NCBI GenBank assembly: GCA_020465985.1
Contig: JAANYP010007127.1
Span: forward strand, 398,964 to 462,963
Source of the DNA: Centrapalus pauciflorus
Lineage: Eukaryota > Streptophyta > Magnoliopsida > Asterales > Asteraceae
Direction of reading: 5' to 3'
Length of the DNA stretch: 64,000 nt
Positions 1 to 11,748 of the stretch are shown piece by piece (positions within the stretch are counted from its first letter, which is position 1; each line of letters starts with the position of its first letter). The translations under genes were made by a program, and so were the position numbers. The notes beneath the pieces were generated by a model. The model was not told where the DNA came from. It made no database searches and saw only the letters and a list, made by a program, of their open reading frames with translations.

Positions 1-2309
1 ATTAAAGATCATTAACCCAAATTTCACTCTCTCTCTCTAATCTCTCTCTAAACTCACGGCCAACCTCTCCAAATCACCCAAAATTGTTCAATTAATAACA
101 TTCAATTGAAGAATCAAGATCAAGGAGTTACAATAAGCATTCAAGAACAATAATCTACAAGAATACAAGGTAATAATTACTTACATTTCGATATTTTGGA
201 GTTTATATTCGGTTTTATAACGACCGAATTGATGATCTAAAAATGATGTTGCATGTGTAAAATTAAGATAGATTATGATGAATTTAAGATAATAAAAATG
301 ATAGAAACTAAAATTATGGGTTGGATCATCCAAAGTTTGAAGAAATTGGAATTTTTATGAAAAATAATGTTCTTGACAAAAATTTCATATTTTGGATGAT
401 CTTACTTCGATAAGGATGTTAATGATGGGGAAAAATGTATAAAAACACTACAATAATGTTAATATATCAATATATAACATTGCATGTTAATATAAATAAG
501 TTTTGTGAATTTTATATGAAAATCCGTATGAATATCACCAAGAACACCAAGAACATTTCTGGAAAAATTTCTAAGTCCAGGGATCCGAATTCGGATGACC
601 CGAATTCGGATGAAGTCCCATTTCGGACCTTGAACTCGGATAAAACCCATTTCGGTTTCTATATCTCGGATAATAAATTGTTGTTTTGTTAAGTAATGGT
701 CCGAACTCGGATGATCCGAGTTCGGATGGTATCAATTCGGATGGTACCAATTCGGATGATGTACACATTTCGGACTCCCTAATTCGGATGAAGACTCATT
801 TCGGGTCTTTGCATTTCGGACCTTGCATGATCCGAATTCGGTACTTATATGATCCTAAATTCGGTCAAATGCTTAATTCGGATGAAGCCAGTTCGGGTAC
901 CATTTCGGATAGATGCTAATTCGGATGTCCGGATCCGGGTGATCCGAATCCGGATCCCAATCCGGGCTAATCCGAAATCATGATCCAAAATCCAACTTTT
1001 ATATAATTGATATTTCAATTAAATGAATGACTAAATACATTGTTAAATGTATAAATAAAGGACTTTTTGAGAAATATTGAGACCGAGAATAATTTGAGAA
1101 TAAAGAAATTATCAGAATCAGATAGAATTACAGATCTTAATGATTAAGAAAAGATGAAATTCATTGATAATGATGATGATATTGATATGAGATTTATATG
1201 ATATAATTCTGGACAGGTTCAGTGAAATTCTGAACATAAAGACAAAGATTTTAAAAGATTTAAAAGCGGGTCAGAGAATTAATTGACAGATTACAGATTG
1301 ACAAAGACAAAATCCTGAGATAACTCAGGTGGCAGATTCATAAATTTGTTTGACCAAGACCCAGACCTGTGAGTTATAGATATTCAGATTGAACATGCAT
1401 AGATCCGGTTGAGATATATTGATGCTGTTACATTTATTGACATTCATTTATCAGCTGGATTGAGACCTGTGCACACCATGGATGGGTGTTGCCCAGTGAA
1501 TCATGATAGCTATTTGCTTATCTTTTCATATTGCATTTATTATCGCTTCAGACTTTGCTTTATGATTCATTGCTATCATGACTTCAAAAGACATATGCTT
1601 ACATCATTGATCAGACATTTGATAGATTGATTCAGCTTGACTAGCCCTTATGGTCTATTGTTCTAGACCCGGCTATTCCACCAGTTCTTATGAACTTGGT
1701 AAAGACCTCCGATGTTCCGCCATATTGACTTACTGGTAGCTAGCCCAGTATGTGGCTGATCCCCACGATTTAAGCGTGAGTGTGGCTTGAACATCATCCG
1801 ATTCTATGATTCTATATCTCAATCATGAGGGCTGTGGCGGCAGCCAAGACATATCACGCTTAGATTTATGACACCGCTTGACACGCATGTTGATATTGAA
1901 AATCTATAAACTCACTAAGCTTTGCTTATAGATGTTACATTAATATTTTACAGGAAAAGCCAAAGGAAAATCACCTGCAGGACCTAGTGCTTAGGTCATC
2001 AAAGATCCAAGTTTTGAAGCTTTCTTAGACCACTACTCAACAAACTTTCTGGTACAGATTGGAAGACAACAAATGTGGTGGTTTTGGGTAGATTTGATGT
2101 AATGTATCATGTTATGATTAGATTAGAAGTTACCCTTTTTATAACTTTAATTTGAAATTCTGTAATTTGTAAAGAACTTAATCCTAAAATGTTCGTACTT
2201 GTAATTTTTAATTCCGCAACTAATTACCCTATCTTAGTATGATTGATATCGTATTGTATGAATTGGGACCTAGACTCTGAGGACCGCCCCGTAAGGGAAG
2301 GTCTTCACA
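1..2309 (+). mobile_element. Tekay-type gypsy LTR, family A (solo or 3' LTR, left end outside window)
   Basis: This is the same family as the LTR at 38416-40452, which lies in the opposite orientation. The two share the CT-rich transcribed leader, the block of TTCGGAT motifs, the segment around 1640-1900 and the terminal 200 bases ending in CTTCACA. The reference copy starts TGTAACAACC, so about 250 bases of U3 are missing to the left of the window. At 2310 the sequence changes directly into Sirevirus gag and not into a primer-binding site. It is therefore either a solo LTR or the 3' LTR of an element extending leftwards. The TSD cannot be tested. It is longer than its sister copy, partly because of extra TTCGGAT repeats. 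Confidence 0.85.
588..965. repeat. Cluster of TCCGAATTCGGA-type palindromic motifs in LTR
   Basis: More than 20 degenerate copies of TTCGGATGA or CCGAATTCGGA occur in about 380 bases, spaced roughly 10-25 bases apart on both strands. Equivalent clusters lie at 3700-3985, 10616-10900 and 39415-39645 in the other LTRs of this window. Function unknown; a transcription-factor or chromatin binding array is possible. Confidence 0.8.
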
Positions 2310-2379
2310 GATTGAACTTTGGAGGTTTGCCCATTGAGCCATTGTCATAGTATGAGGAATTTGCAGCACTGTTGTCCAT
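2310..2379 (-). pseudogene. Sirevirus (copia) gag, N-terminal fragment
   Basis: Read on the minus strand from the ATG at 2377-2379, 23 codons are open and include GKPPKFN, a typical start of plant copia gag. They follow a primer-binding site (2427-2438) and an LTR end (2441) in the same orientation. The frame is cut at 2310 by the insertion of the family-A gypsy LTR. The rest of this Sirevirus (gag, pol, 3' LTR) would lie left of that LTR, outside the window. Confidence 0.65.
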
Positions 2380-2426
2380 GGAAACTTGGGAGAATGAGAG
2401 ATCTAAAATGACACACACTCTAAACT

Positions 2427-2438
2427 GCTCTGATACCA
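2427..2438 (-). other. Primer-binding site, initiator-Met tRNA type, of the truncated Sirevirus
   Basis: The minus strand reads TGGTATCAGAGC, the standard complement of the 3' end of plant initiator tRNA-Met. It lies two bases inside the LTR end at 2441, which fixes the minus orientation of this element. Confidence 0.85.
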
Positions 2439-2723
2439 GTTGTAGGTCCCGAGAGTTTCCCAAAGTATATAGCTTTAAGCTGTAGAGGGGGGGTGAATAC
2501 AGCTATTTAACAACTACACACTATTTTCTCAATGTTTGTATGTATTATCAACAAATTGTTAATTACAAACAAGCTTGAATGCGGAAAGGTTCAAGCTGAG
2601 ATGACAGATACAACAGTATGATCACTAGTCTAAAACAAACTCAAACTAGCTTACAATGAATACACTCACTAAGAAGCACTCACTGTGTTTACAAGACTCA
2701 GAGAGACAGCTTATGTATAATCA

Positions 2724-2728
2724 GCTTA
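2724..2728. repeat. Target-site duplication GCTTA (left copy)
   Basis: GCTTA here is repeated at 11744-11748, immediately outside the two LTR ends of the gypsy element. A perfect 5-base duplication shows that the element is a single insertion with both ends preserved. Confidence 0.9.
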
Positions 2729-4828
2729 TGTGGCACCCTTTCCACAACAACCACCATTAACAAGACACCCAGGATTAATCACCAATACATCAATTACATA
2801 ATGATCTGATTACTTAATTAAAGTGCGGAAGCAATTAAAGTACAAAATAAAGTATTACAACAGTTTCAAATCACTCTACAGTGCTACAAAGGTTACATGT
2901 CTATATCTAAAAACTTCCATTACATTACATTGTCCCAAATTTATTACAACATTAATCTCAACAATAAGTTACCAAATAAGCAACTGAGTCTTCAATTCGC
3001 TTCAAACAACAACCTAGCTAGATGGTCCCGCAGCTGATTTTCCTTTTCCTGTAAAAATTTCAACAACTAAAACGTAAGCGAATGCTTAGTGAATACATAG
3101 ATTGCGCATTTTATAAATTTTTATGAAGCCCAAGGATAACACAGATGACCAACATCGGATATCCTCTTCGTACACAAAGTACGGACCAGAGCCGCAGCCC
3201 CTTCGAGCTCACAGCTCGGCATTTAAACATACCATCTGAGACAAACGTACGATCGGGGATGACATACTGCCTACCGGGCCTAGGAGGGATCAGCTCCAGG
3301 TCATATAGCACAGTAACATCAGAGTAATCGATGCGACCCACCGGTCCATCACTAGATGCACAACAACCGAAAGGACATGCAACAACTAAGAATGTGCATC
3401 TAAATCTACGCAAGTTAGTAGAGTTCCAAATAAACAAATGAAGCAACATGTCTCAGCAGGCAAAGCTAACATAAAACAGATATAACCATGCGAAATCTAC
3501 TGTACTCACAGTGGGTGCGTAAATAAACTTTAATCAATCTTATTTCTCTTCGGGCTTTCAACCGGATCCACACAGTACCCCACTGTGGGTTAAACAACAC
3601 CACAAGGGACCTGTACGTCAGTTGTAACAACATATCGTGTCAATATCTTGTTTAATTTCATAAACAATAATTTATAAATTTTTGCAATATCTGATCCCCA
3701 TTTCGGATCCATGTCCGAATTCGGATCCCACCCGAATTCGGACCCCAATTCGGTCCCCATGTTAAGTTCGGACAATGCCAATTTCGGACCCCATTAGGTC
3801 CCAATTCGGACAATTGCAAATTTCGGACCCCATCCGAATTCGGACCAATCCGGATCCCAAACACTTAGAAATTATTTCTGTTTTTGTACTTCCCAAATTC
3901 GGATTTCGTCCTAAGTTCGAGGCCACCCGAATTCGGACCAGATCCGAGTTCATCTCGGATCCGAATTCGGACCCCTTCGAATTTGTGCAGTTTCGAATAT
4001 TTTCCAGATTTTAATCCAAGTCATTTTTGCACTTACTCAGTACGTGAAATAACTTACACCAACTAAAATATACTTGTTTTCAACCATTTTAACACTATTA
4101 TTAACATGCTTTCATACCAATTTACATCCTTTTTGACCATTTTTATTCATCCATTCGAACACACACTAAAAACACACACAAATCTCTAGAAATCATACTT
4201 ATAGTTCGAATCAGGAGCTGAAATTCAATATATAGCATCTCATATACTAGATTTAAACGAATCTTCAACTATGTAACACATGCATCCATAATTGTAACTC
4301 CAAAATCAAATTTTCGGTTCATATAAAAATCGAACCAAATGTTCCCAAATTCGGTATTTAAATGATTTCTTACCTCAAATCCTTGATTGCAATGTTAATG
4401 AATCCTTCTTTGCAACTTGATTCCAAATTTTCAACTTCCAAAATCAAAATTTGATGATCTTCGATTATCTTTAGAGAGAGAGAGCCGAAAGAGAGAAAGA
4501 GTGTTTAGTGAGAGAGAGTGTTTTCATGGAATGAAAGGCTTTTTAACCTTTTATTCCATTCATTTCTCATCTTTCTTCCTTTTTCACATTTAACCCCTTC
4601 ACTTATCCGGTTCCATAAAATACTGATTTTTATAAAATAAAAGAATTCTATCTTTTATTTATTATCCTTAATAATTATTTTCACTTAATAATTAAAAACT
4701 CTAAATTTCCATATCATACAACCAACTTTCAGATATCCAAGTACATAAACATTTTTAATAATTTAACTTAATACAAAAGTTAAATCTAACTATCCCAATT
4801 ACAATAAATTAAATCTGAGGATGTTACA
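2729..4828 (-). repeat. 3' LTR of the family B gypsy element
   Basis: On the minus strand it begins TGTAACATCC at 4828 and ends GGGTGCCACA at 2729. It is a near-identical direct repeat of 9645-11743. It contains a CT-rich transcribed leader (minus strand, about 4470-4520) and the palindromic TTCGGAT cluster (3700-3985). Confidence 0.95.
3700..3985. repeat. TCCGAATTCGGA motif cluster in the 3' LTR (family B)
   Basis: Roughly 18 copies of TTCGG/CCGAA-containing motifs occur in 290 bases, several being full TCCGAATTCGGA palindromes. The cluster is duplicated at 10616-10900 as part of the other LTR. The motif resembles the one in family A although the rest of these LTRs differs. Confidence 0.75.
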
Positions 4829-4864
4829 ACATGGGCTCCACCACGCTCAACTTCGTCCTCGAAG

Positions 4865-7800
4865 TTACTCGGATTCGAACAATCTCGGATACTTCTTCAA
4901 CATCTCTGCCTTTGTTTCCCAAGTATGATTCGCTCCCTTATGATGCTTCCAACGTACAAGCACCATTTCTATCTCTTTGCTCCTTAATTTCTTCACTTTT
5001 GTGTCTAACACACACTCCGGTTCTTCAACATACCGGAGCCTTTCATCAATCTGCAACTCAGCGTAGTCAGCCCAATCTTCGTTTTCTGTTGTGAACGACT
5101 TTCTAAGGTTCCCCACATGGAACACCGGGTGTATGCCCGACATTTCTTCAGGCAACTCTAAGCGATAAGACTGATTTCCTATTTTCTCGGTAATTCTGAA
5201 TGGCCCAACAAATCTCGGAGCCAACTTGCCTCTCTTCACGAAACGAGTAACACCTCTCATAGGTGATACTTTCAAGTAAACCCAGTCATTCACTTCAAAG
5301 CTGATGGGTTTGTGCCTTCTGTCGTAGTAACTTTTCTGACGATCCTGGGCCGCTTTCATATTCTGTCTTACTAGCTGAATCTTCTCATTCGTTTCCTGTA
5401 ATAATGCCGGCCCAGCAATCGGCGTCTCTCCGGTTTCCCTCCAACACGTAGGAGTCCTACACCTTCTCCCATATAAAGCCTCAAATGGTGCCTTCTTTAT
5501 CGTTGCATGATAGCTGTTATTGTATGAAAATTCTATCAACGGCAAATGGTCGTCCCAATTGCCACCGAGATCCAATATGCAAGATCTCATCATATCCTCC
5601 AAAGTAAGGATGGTTCGTTCACTCTGACCATCGGTTTGTGGGCGATAAGCCGTACTCATAGCAATCCTCGTTCCCAACCCCTCTTGCAATACCGACCAAA
5701 AGTTTGAGGTAAACCGGCTATCACGGTCAGATACAATAGACTTCGGTACTCCATGTCTAGAAACAATTTCATCCATGTAAATTTGAGCCAATCTCTCAAG
5801 TGAGTAATTTTCTCTAATCGGTATAAAATGAGCCGACTTAGTAAATCTATCAACTATTACCCACACAGCATCATGTTGGCGCCTAGTCTTCGGCAGTTTT
5901 GTAACGAAATCCATAGTAATGTGCTCCCACTTCCATTCCGGAATGGGAAGCGGTTGCAGACTGCCGTAAGGTTGTTGATGTTCGGCCTTGATCAACCGAC
6001 AAGTTCGGGATCTCTCCACGTACTGACCTATGTCTTTCTTTAGTCCGGGCCACCAAAAGTCTACTTTTAAGTCATTGTACATCTTAGTGCTCCCGGGATG
6101 TACAGAATACTTTGATTGATGCGCTTCTTCGATGATCACATTTCGCATCCCACCAAACTTCGGCACCCAGATCCTCCCATATACACCTTTCAAACCCGAC
6201 TCACTTATTTCCATATTCTTTATCTGCACCCTTATATCCTCAGCACCAACATTCTCGTCTTTCAAGGCTTCATCTTGAGCGGCCTTGACATCATCAATAA
6301 TTGTGGATGTTAACATAGTAGATGTCAACATGTAGCAGCAATCTTTAGCATATGCTTTGCGACTCAAAGCATCAGCCACCACGTTAGCTTTTCCGGGGTG
6401 ATAAAGGATTTCGCAATCATAATCCTTTATAAGTTCCATCGATCTACGCTGTCTCATGTTAAGCTCTTTCTGACTAAAGATGTATTTCAAACTCTTATGG
6501 TCCGTGTAGAGTTGACACTTAGTCCCATATAAATAATGCCTCCATAATTTCAATGCAAACGTAACAGCTGTTAACTCAAGATCATGAGTTGAGTAGTTCT
6601 TCTCATGTTGCTTAAGCTGTCTTGAAGCATAAGCAATAACTTTCCCACGCTGCATCAGTACAGCGTCTAACCCCAGTCTTGAGGCATCCGTATACACCAC
6701 GAAATCATCGTTGCCTTCAGGTAAGGCAAGTATCGGCGCTTCACTTAACATTTTCTTCAGGATCTCAAATGCCTCCTGCTGCACAGTTTCCCACACAAAC
6801 GGTGCATTTTTCTTTGTTAATGCAGTCAAAGGAACTGCAATCTTAGAAAAATCCTTTATAAACCTCCGATAATATCCTGCCAACCCCAGGAAACTTCTAA
6901 CTTCAGTAGCTGAACGAGGCGGTTCCCAGTTCTTTATTGCTTCAACCTTAGCTGGATCTACCGAAATCCCAGCTCCAGAAATCACATGCCCTAAAAATTG
7001 AATCTGTTGCAGCCAAAACTCACATTTTGAGAACTTGGCATACAACTTTTCCTTTCTTAACAATTCCAACAGTTCCCTCAGATGTTCAGCATGTTCGGCT
7101 TCAGACTTAGAGTATACTAAAATGTCATCTATAAAAACGATCACCGACTTGTCTAACATCGGTCTGCAAACTCGGTTCATCAAATCCATAAAAACAGCTG
7201 GGGCATTGGTTAACCCGAAAGGCATAACCAAGAACTCGTAATGCCCATAACGTGTCCTAAATGCTGTCTTAGGCACATCTTCTTCTCGAACTTTCAGCTG
7301 ATGATACCCCGATCTTAAGTCGATTTTAGAAAATACACTCGCCCCATGTAATTGATCAAACAAGTCATCTATCCTCGGTAGTGGATACTTGTTCTTGATC
7401 GTCAACTTATTCAGCTCCCGGTAGTCAATGCACATTCGCATTGTGCCATCCTTCTTTTTCACGAACAATACCGGAGCTCCCCACGGCGACGAACTCGGCC
7501 GAATGAAGCCCTTGTCCAACAACTCTTGCAGTTGTGTCATCATTTCCTTCATCTCGGTTGGGGCGAGGCGATAAGGAGAACGAGCTACCGGTGCAGCTCC
7601 GGGGATCAGATCAATTCGAAACTCAACTTGTCTCTCAGGCGGCATGCCAGACAAGTCTTCCGGAAACACATCCGGAAATTGTGAAACAACCGGCACATCG
7701 GCCAAAGTTCTCTTCTCTGCCTTAGCATCAATCGCATATGCTAAGTATGCATCACATCCCTTTGCAACAAGCTTTCGAGCTTTTGCAATAGTCAGCAAAC

Positions 7801-9424
7801 ACAGATCCCCGCTTCTCCTATCCCCATATATACATATCTCACGCCCCTCCGGGGTAGTTATCTTTATCATTCGGCTCTTACACACTATATGGGCTTCATT
7901 CTCGATCAACCAGTCCATTCCGACTATCACATCAAACTCGCTGAACTCTATCGGAATCAGATCTAAATTGAAGACTACATCTTCAATTACTAACGTGCAA
8001 TTTCGGTATACATGATCTACCTTAACTAAAGTATTGCTAGCAGTTTCAATATCAAGTATAGCAGACAACTTAGACAGTGGCATGGCAAGTCGTTGTGCAA
8101 AAGTAGTAGACACGAAAGAACGGTTGGCACCCGAATCAAAAAGAACTCGTGCAGGCATGGAATTTACAATAAACATACCCGTGACCACCTCTGGGTTTTC
8201 CCTAGCTTCCTCTGCAGTGATTTGAAAAGCACGAGCAGGTGCCCTCTGTGACTGACCCCGGCGGTTAACTGAACCACCACTCGAACCTCCAGACGATCGT
8301 GTTGATGATGGGACAGCAGCCGTTGGAGCATTCTTTCTACAATTCCTGCTATAGTGACCCCACACCCCACACTTATAGCAAGCATCACCCTTCCTTGGGC
8401 AGTCATTCTGAAAATGGCCCAGCTCCCCACAGCAAAAACAAGCACGTCCGTTAGTGCATTTGCCAAAATGTTCCAGGTGACACTTGTTGCAGTATTGTGG
8501 CTCGGTGTTGATAGAGTATGCACGAGCACGACCACGATCAGAAGAACCAGATGGTCGGCGAAAAGACTGCTGTGATGAGTATTGTGAAGACCGGGAAGAT
8601 CCCGAGTATCCTCCCTCCCTTTGACGCTTCGGCGGTGACGGCTGTGTTGGATTGGTGGAAGCAGCAGCAGACCCGATCGAGTAACCCGACATAATCAAGA
8701 TCTGTTCTACATTTCTGGCAGCCTCAAGTAAGCCAGCAAATGTAGGGTAGCGGACGTTGCTCATAACCCTCCTAATCTCCATGTCAAGACCAGCCTCGAA
8801 CCTGGTCACTTTCCTCTCTTCAGTATCAACTTGATGAGGCGCGAACAGACTCAGCCTCGTGAATTCCACCGCATATTGGGACACCGTCTTAGTCCCCTGT
8901 ACCAGCGCCATAAACTTTGCTTCCAACCTCCGGCGCTCATCAACCGGACAGTACTGCTGAGTGAATAGGTCCTTGAACTCAGCCCAAGTCATAACAGAAA
9001 TCTTCTCCAATGTCAAAGCGTTCACCATGGCATTCCACCACATGATTGCATCATTCGTGAACATAGCTGTTGCATAACGAACCATGTCCTTCTCAGCACA
9101 GTCGCTGATTCGGAATGTTCGCTCAGTTGCTGTTATCCATTCCAGTGCGGCAACAGCATCCCCTAAACCGTTAAACTCTACAGCTCCATTTCCTTTAAAA
9201 TCCTTAAACCGACAACCCCTGGGCTTATTAGATGACCCAGTGTTGTCATCTTGTTCCTCGTTATTTCCTTCTCTTTCTTTTTCTTTGTTCTTCCTTTTAT
9301 CTTCTCTTCTCTTAGCATCGGCCTCGTCTCGAGCCCGAAACTGGTCTTGTATCATCTTATTCTGCTCAGCCATCATGGCTAGCATCATCTCTCTTGCTTC
9401 TTCCGGTGTCATTCCTCCAGACAT
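4865..9424 (-). CDS. Gag-pol polyprotein, Ty3/gypsy Tekay-type, uninterrupted 1519 codons
   Basis: One open frame encodes the whole polyprotein. Approximate order: retrotransposon gag domain (residues 80-260); two CCHC zinc knuckles (about 328-362); aspartic protease with LFDSGANRSF (about 425); reverse transcriptase (620-790) with FIDDILVYS near 762; RNase H with YTDAS (about 910) and YTDHKS (about 974); integrase (1100-1330) with core acidic residues in MDF (about 1168), VSDRDSRF (about 1233) and SERTILTLED (about 1268); and a C-terminal chromodomain-like segment ending VLVRWKHHKGANHTWE. Gag packages the RNA; pol copies and integrates it. Odd points: the integrase zinc finger reads VERSRTC where the related copy in this window has VESCRVC, so one zinc ligand is lost. 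The Y-R-P-Q-T-D-G motif has Arg where His is usual, and RNase H has GLDAVLM. The polyprotein could be made and yet integrate poorly. Confidence 0.95.
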   Translation of the reverse strand: MSGGMTPEEAREMMLAMMAEQNKMIQDQFRARDEADAKRREDKRKNKEKEREGNNEEQDDNTGSSNKPRGCRFKDFKGNGAVEFNGLGDAVAALEWITATERTFRISDCAEKDMVRYATAMFTNDAIMWWNAMVNALTLEKISVMTWAEFKDLFTQQYCPVDERRRLEAKFMALVQGTKTVSQYAVEFTRLSLFAPHQVDTEERKVTRFEAGLDMEIRRVMSNVRYPTFAGLLEAARNVEQILIMSGYSIGSAAASTNPTQPSPPKRQREGGYSGSSRSSQYSSQQSFRRPSGSSDRGRARAYSINTEPQYCNKCHLEHFGKCTNGRACFCCGELGHFQNDCPRKGDACYKCGVWGHYSRNCRKNAPTAAVPSSTRSSGGSSGGSVNRRGQSQRAPARAFQITAEEARENPEVVTGMFIVNSMPARVLFDSGANRSFVSTTFAQRLAMPLSKLSAILDIETASNTLVKVDHVYRNCTLVIEDVVFNLDLIPIEFSEFDVIVGMDWLIENEAHIVCKSRMIKITTPEGREICIYGDRRSGDLCLLTIAKARKLVAKGCDAYLAYAIDAKAEKRTLADVPVVSQFPDVFPEDLSGMPPERQVEFRIDLIPGAAPVARSPYRLAPTEMKEMMTQLQELLDKGFIRPSSSPWGAPVLFVKKKDGTMRMCIDYRELNKLTIKNKYPLPRIDDLFDQLHGASVFSKIDLRSGYHQLKVREEDVPKTAFRTRYGHYEFLVMPFGLTNAPAVFMDLMNRVCRPMLDKSVIVFIDDILVYSKSEAEHAEHLRELLELLRKEKLYAKFSKCEFWLQQIQFLGHVISGAGISVDPAKVEAIKNWEPPRSATEVRSFLGLAGYYRRFIKDFSKIAVPLTALTKKNAPFVWETVQQEAFEILKKMLSEAPILALPEGNDDFVVYTDASRLGLDAVLMQRGKVIAYASRQLKQHEKNYSTHDLELTAVTFALKLWRHYLYGTKCQLYTDHKSLKYIFSQKELNMRQRRSMELIKDYDCEILYHPGKANVVADALSRKAYAKDCCYMLTSTMLTSTIIDDVKAAQDEALKDENVGAEDIRVQIKNMEISESGLKGVYGRIWVPKFGGMRNVIIEEAHQSKYSVHPGSTKMYNDLKVDFWWPGLKKDIGQYVERSRTCRLIKAEHQQPYGSLQPLPIPEWKWEHITMDFVTKLPKTRRQHDAVWVIVDRFTKSAHFIPIRENYSLERLAQIYMDEIVSRHGVPKSIVSDRDSRFTSNFWSVLQEGLGTRIAMSTAYRPQTDGQSERTILTLEDMMRSCILDLGGNWDDHLPLIEFSYNNSYHATIKKAPFEALYGRRCRTPTCWRETGETPIAGPALLQETNEKIQLVRQNMKAAQDRQKSYYDRRHKPISFEVNDWVYLKVSPMRGVTRFVKRGKLAPRFVGPFRITEKIGNQSYRLELPEEMSGIHPVFHVGNLRKSFTTENEDWADYAELQIDERLRYVEEPECVLDTKVKKLRSKEIEMVLVRWKHHKGANHTWETKAEMLKKYPRLFESE

Positions 9425-9627
9425 GTTCTGAAAATATAAACATATAACTTGTTTAGTAACATGTCATTTATTTATAGACAACGCCCAATTGTCCCATATG
9501 ATAGTCAATATTCTTATGATTACTAGATCGTAACCTATCTTAGTTCAGATCGTTACTTAGAATCACTACATGTCATCACTTAATGTTTGAGACCAAGACC
9601 TCACGGACACTTGGATCTCAAACTACT

Positions 9628-9639
9628 GCTCTGATACCA
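9628..9639 (-). other. Primer-binding site (initiator tRNA-Met) of family B
   Basis: The minus strand reads TGGTATCAGAGC, five bases downstream of the end of the 5' LTR at 9645. It is the site where minus-strand cDNA synthesis is primed. Confidence 0.9.
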
Positions 9640-9644
9640 TCTCG

Positions 9645-11743
9645 TGTGGCACCCTTGCCACAACAACCACCATTAACAAGACACCCAGGATTAATCACCA
9701 ATACATCAATTACATAATGATCTGATTACTTAATTAAAGTGCGGAAGCAATTAAAGTAAAAAATAAAGTATTACAACAGTTTCAAATCACTCTACAGTGC
9801 TACAAAGGTTACATGTCTATATCTAAAAACTTCCATTACATTACATTGTCCCAAATTTATTACAACATTAATCTCAACAATAAGTTACCAAATAAGCAAC
9901 TGAGTCTTCAATTCGCTTCAAACAACAACCTAGCTAGATGGTCCCGCAGCTGATTTTCCTTTTCCTGTAAAAATTTCAACAACTAAAACGTAAGCGAATG
10001 CTTAGTGAATACATAGATTGCGCATTTTATAAATTTTTATGAAGCCCAAGGATAACACAGATGACCAACATCGGATATCCTCTTCGTACACAAAGTACGG
10101 ACCAGAGCCGCAGCCCCTTCGAGCTCACAGCTCGGCATTTAAACATACCATCTGAGACAAACGTACGATCGGGGATGACATACTGCCTACCGGGCCTAGG
10201 AGGGATCAGCTACAGGTCATATAGCACAGTAACATCAGAGTAATCGATGCGACCCACCGGTCCATCACTAGATGCACAACAACCGAAAGGACATGCAACA
10301 AGTAAGAATGTGCATCTAAATCTACGCAAGTTAGTAGAGTTCCAAATAAACAAATGAAGCAACACGTCTCAGCAGGCAAAGCTAACATAAAACAGATATA
10401 ACCATGCGAAATCTACTGTACTCACAGTGGGTGCGTAAATAAACTTTAATCAATCTTATTTCTCTTCGGGCTTTCAACCGGATCCACAAAGTACCCCACT
10501 GTGGGTTAAACAACACCACAAGGGACCTGTACGTCAGTTGTAACAACATATCGTGTCAATATCTTGTTTAATTTCATAAACAATAATTTATAAATTTTTG
10601 CAATATCTGATCCCCATTTCGGATCCATGTCCGAATTCGGATCCCACCCGAATTCGGACCCCAATTCGGTCCCCATGTTAAGTTCGGACAATGCCAATTT
10701 CGGACCCCATTAGGTCCCAATTCGGACAATTGCAAATTTCGGACCCCATCCGAATTCGGACCAATCCGGATCCCAAACACTTTGAAATTATTTCTGTTTT
10801 TGTACTTCCCAAATTCGGATTTCGTCCTAAGTTCGAGGCCACCCGAATTCGGACCAGATCCGAGTTCATCTCGGATCCGAATTCGGACCCCTTCGAATTT
10901 GTGCAGTTTCGAATATTTTCCAGATTTTAATCCAAGTCATTTTTGCACTTACTCAGTACGTGAAATAACTTACACCAACTAAAATATACTTGTTTTCAAC
11001 CATTTTAACACTATTATTAACATGCTTTCATACCAATTTACATCCTTTTTGACCATTTTTATTCATCCATTCGAACACACACTAAAAACACACACAAATC
11101 TCTAGAAATCATACTTATAGTTCGAATCAGGAGCTGAAATTCAATATATAGCATCTCATATACTAGATTTAAACGAATCTTCAACTATATAACACATGCA
11201 TCCATAATTGTAACTCCAAAAATCAAATTAGGTTCATATAAAAACCGAACCAAATGTTCCCAAATTCGGTATTTAAATGATTTCTTACCTCAAATCCTTG
11301 ATTGCAGTGTTAATGAATCCTTCTTTGCAACTTGATTCCAAATTTTCAACTTCCAATATCAAAATTTGATGATCTTCGATTATCTTTAGAGAGAGAGAGC
11401 CGAAAGAGAGAAAGAGTGTTTAGTGAGAGAGAGTGTTTTCATGGAATGAAAGGCTTTTTAACCTTTTATTCCATTCATTTCTCATCTTTCTTCCTTTTTC
11501 ACATTTAACCCCTTCACTTATCCGGTTCCATAAAATACTGATTTTTATAAAATAAAAGAATTCTATCTTTTATTTATTATCCTTAATAATTATTTTCACT
11601 TAATAATTAAAAACTCTAAATTTCCATATCATACAACCAACTTTCAGATATCCAAGTACATAAACATTTTTAATAATTTAACTTAATACAAAAGTTAAAT
11701 CTAATTATCCCAATTACAATAAATTAAATCTGAGGATGTTACA
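9645..11743 (-). repeat. 5' LTR of the family B gypsy element (promoter-bearing)
   Basis: On the minus strand it begins TGTAACATCC at 11743 and ends at 9645. It should carry the element promoter. A weak TATA-like stretch (minus strand, about 11452-11462) precedes the CT-rich leader at about 11385-11440. The palindromic cluster lies at 10616-10900. It is nearly identical to 2729-4828. Confidence 0.95.
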
Positions 11744-11748
11744 GCTTA
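11744..11748. repeat. Target-site duplication GCTTA (right copy)
   Basis: Matches 2724-2728 exactly. Confidence 0.9.

Larger units (their letters stand above)
2729..11743 (-). mobile_element. Complete Ty3/gypsy (Tekay-type chromovirus) retrotransposon, family B
   Basis: A 9015-base element on the minus strand: 5' LTR 9645-11743, PBS 9628-9639, one gag-pol frame 9424-4865, 3' LTR 2729-4828, TSD GCTTA on both sides. The LTRs are 2099 and 2100 bases. By eye I counted at least 13 substitutions plus small indels between them, about 0.6-0.8 percent, which points to a recent insertion. It lies inside a Sirevirus LTR. It is structurally complete, although integrase has a missing zinc-finger cysteine (see the CDS). 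Confidence 0.95.
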
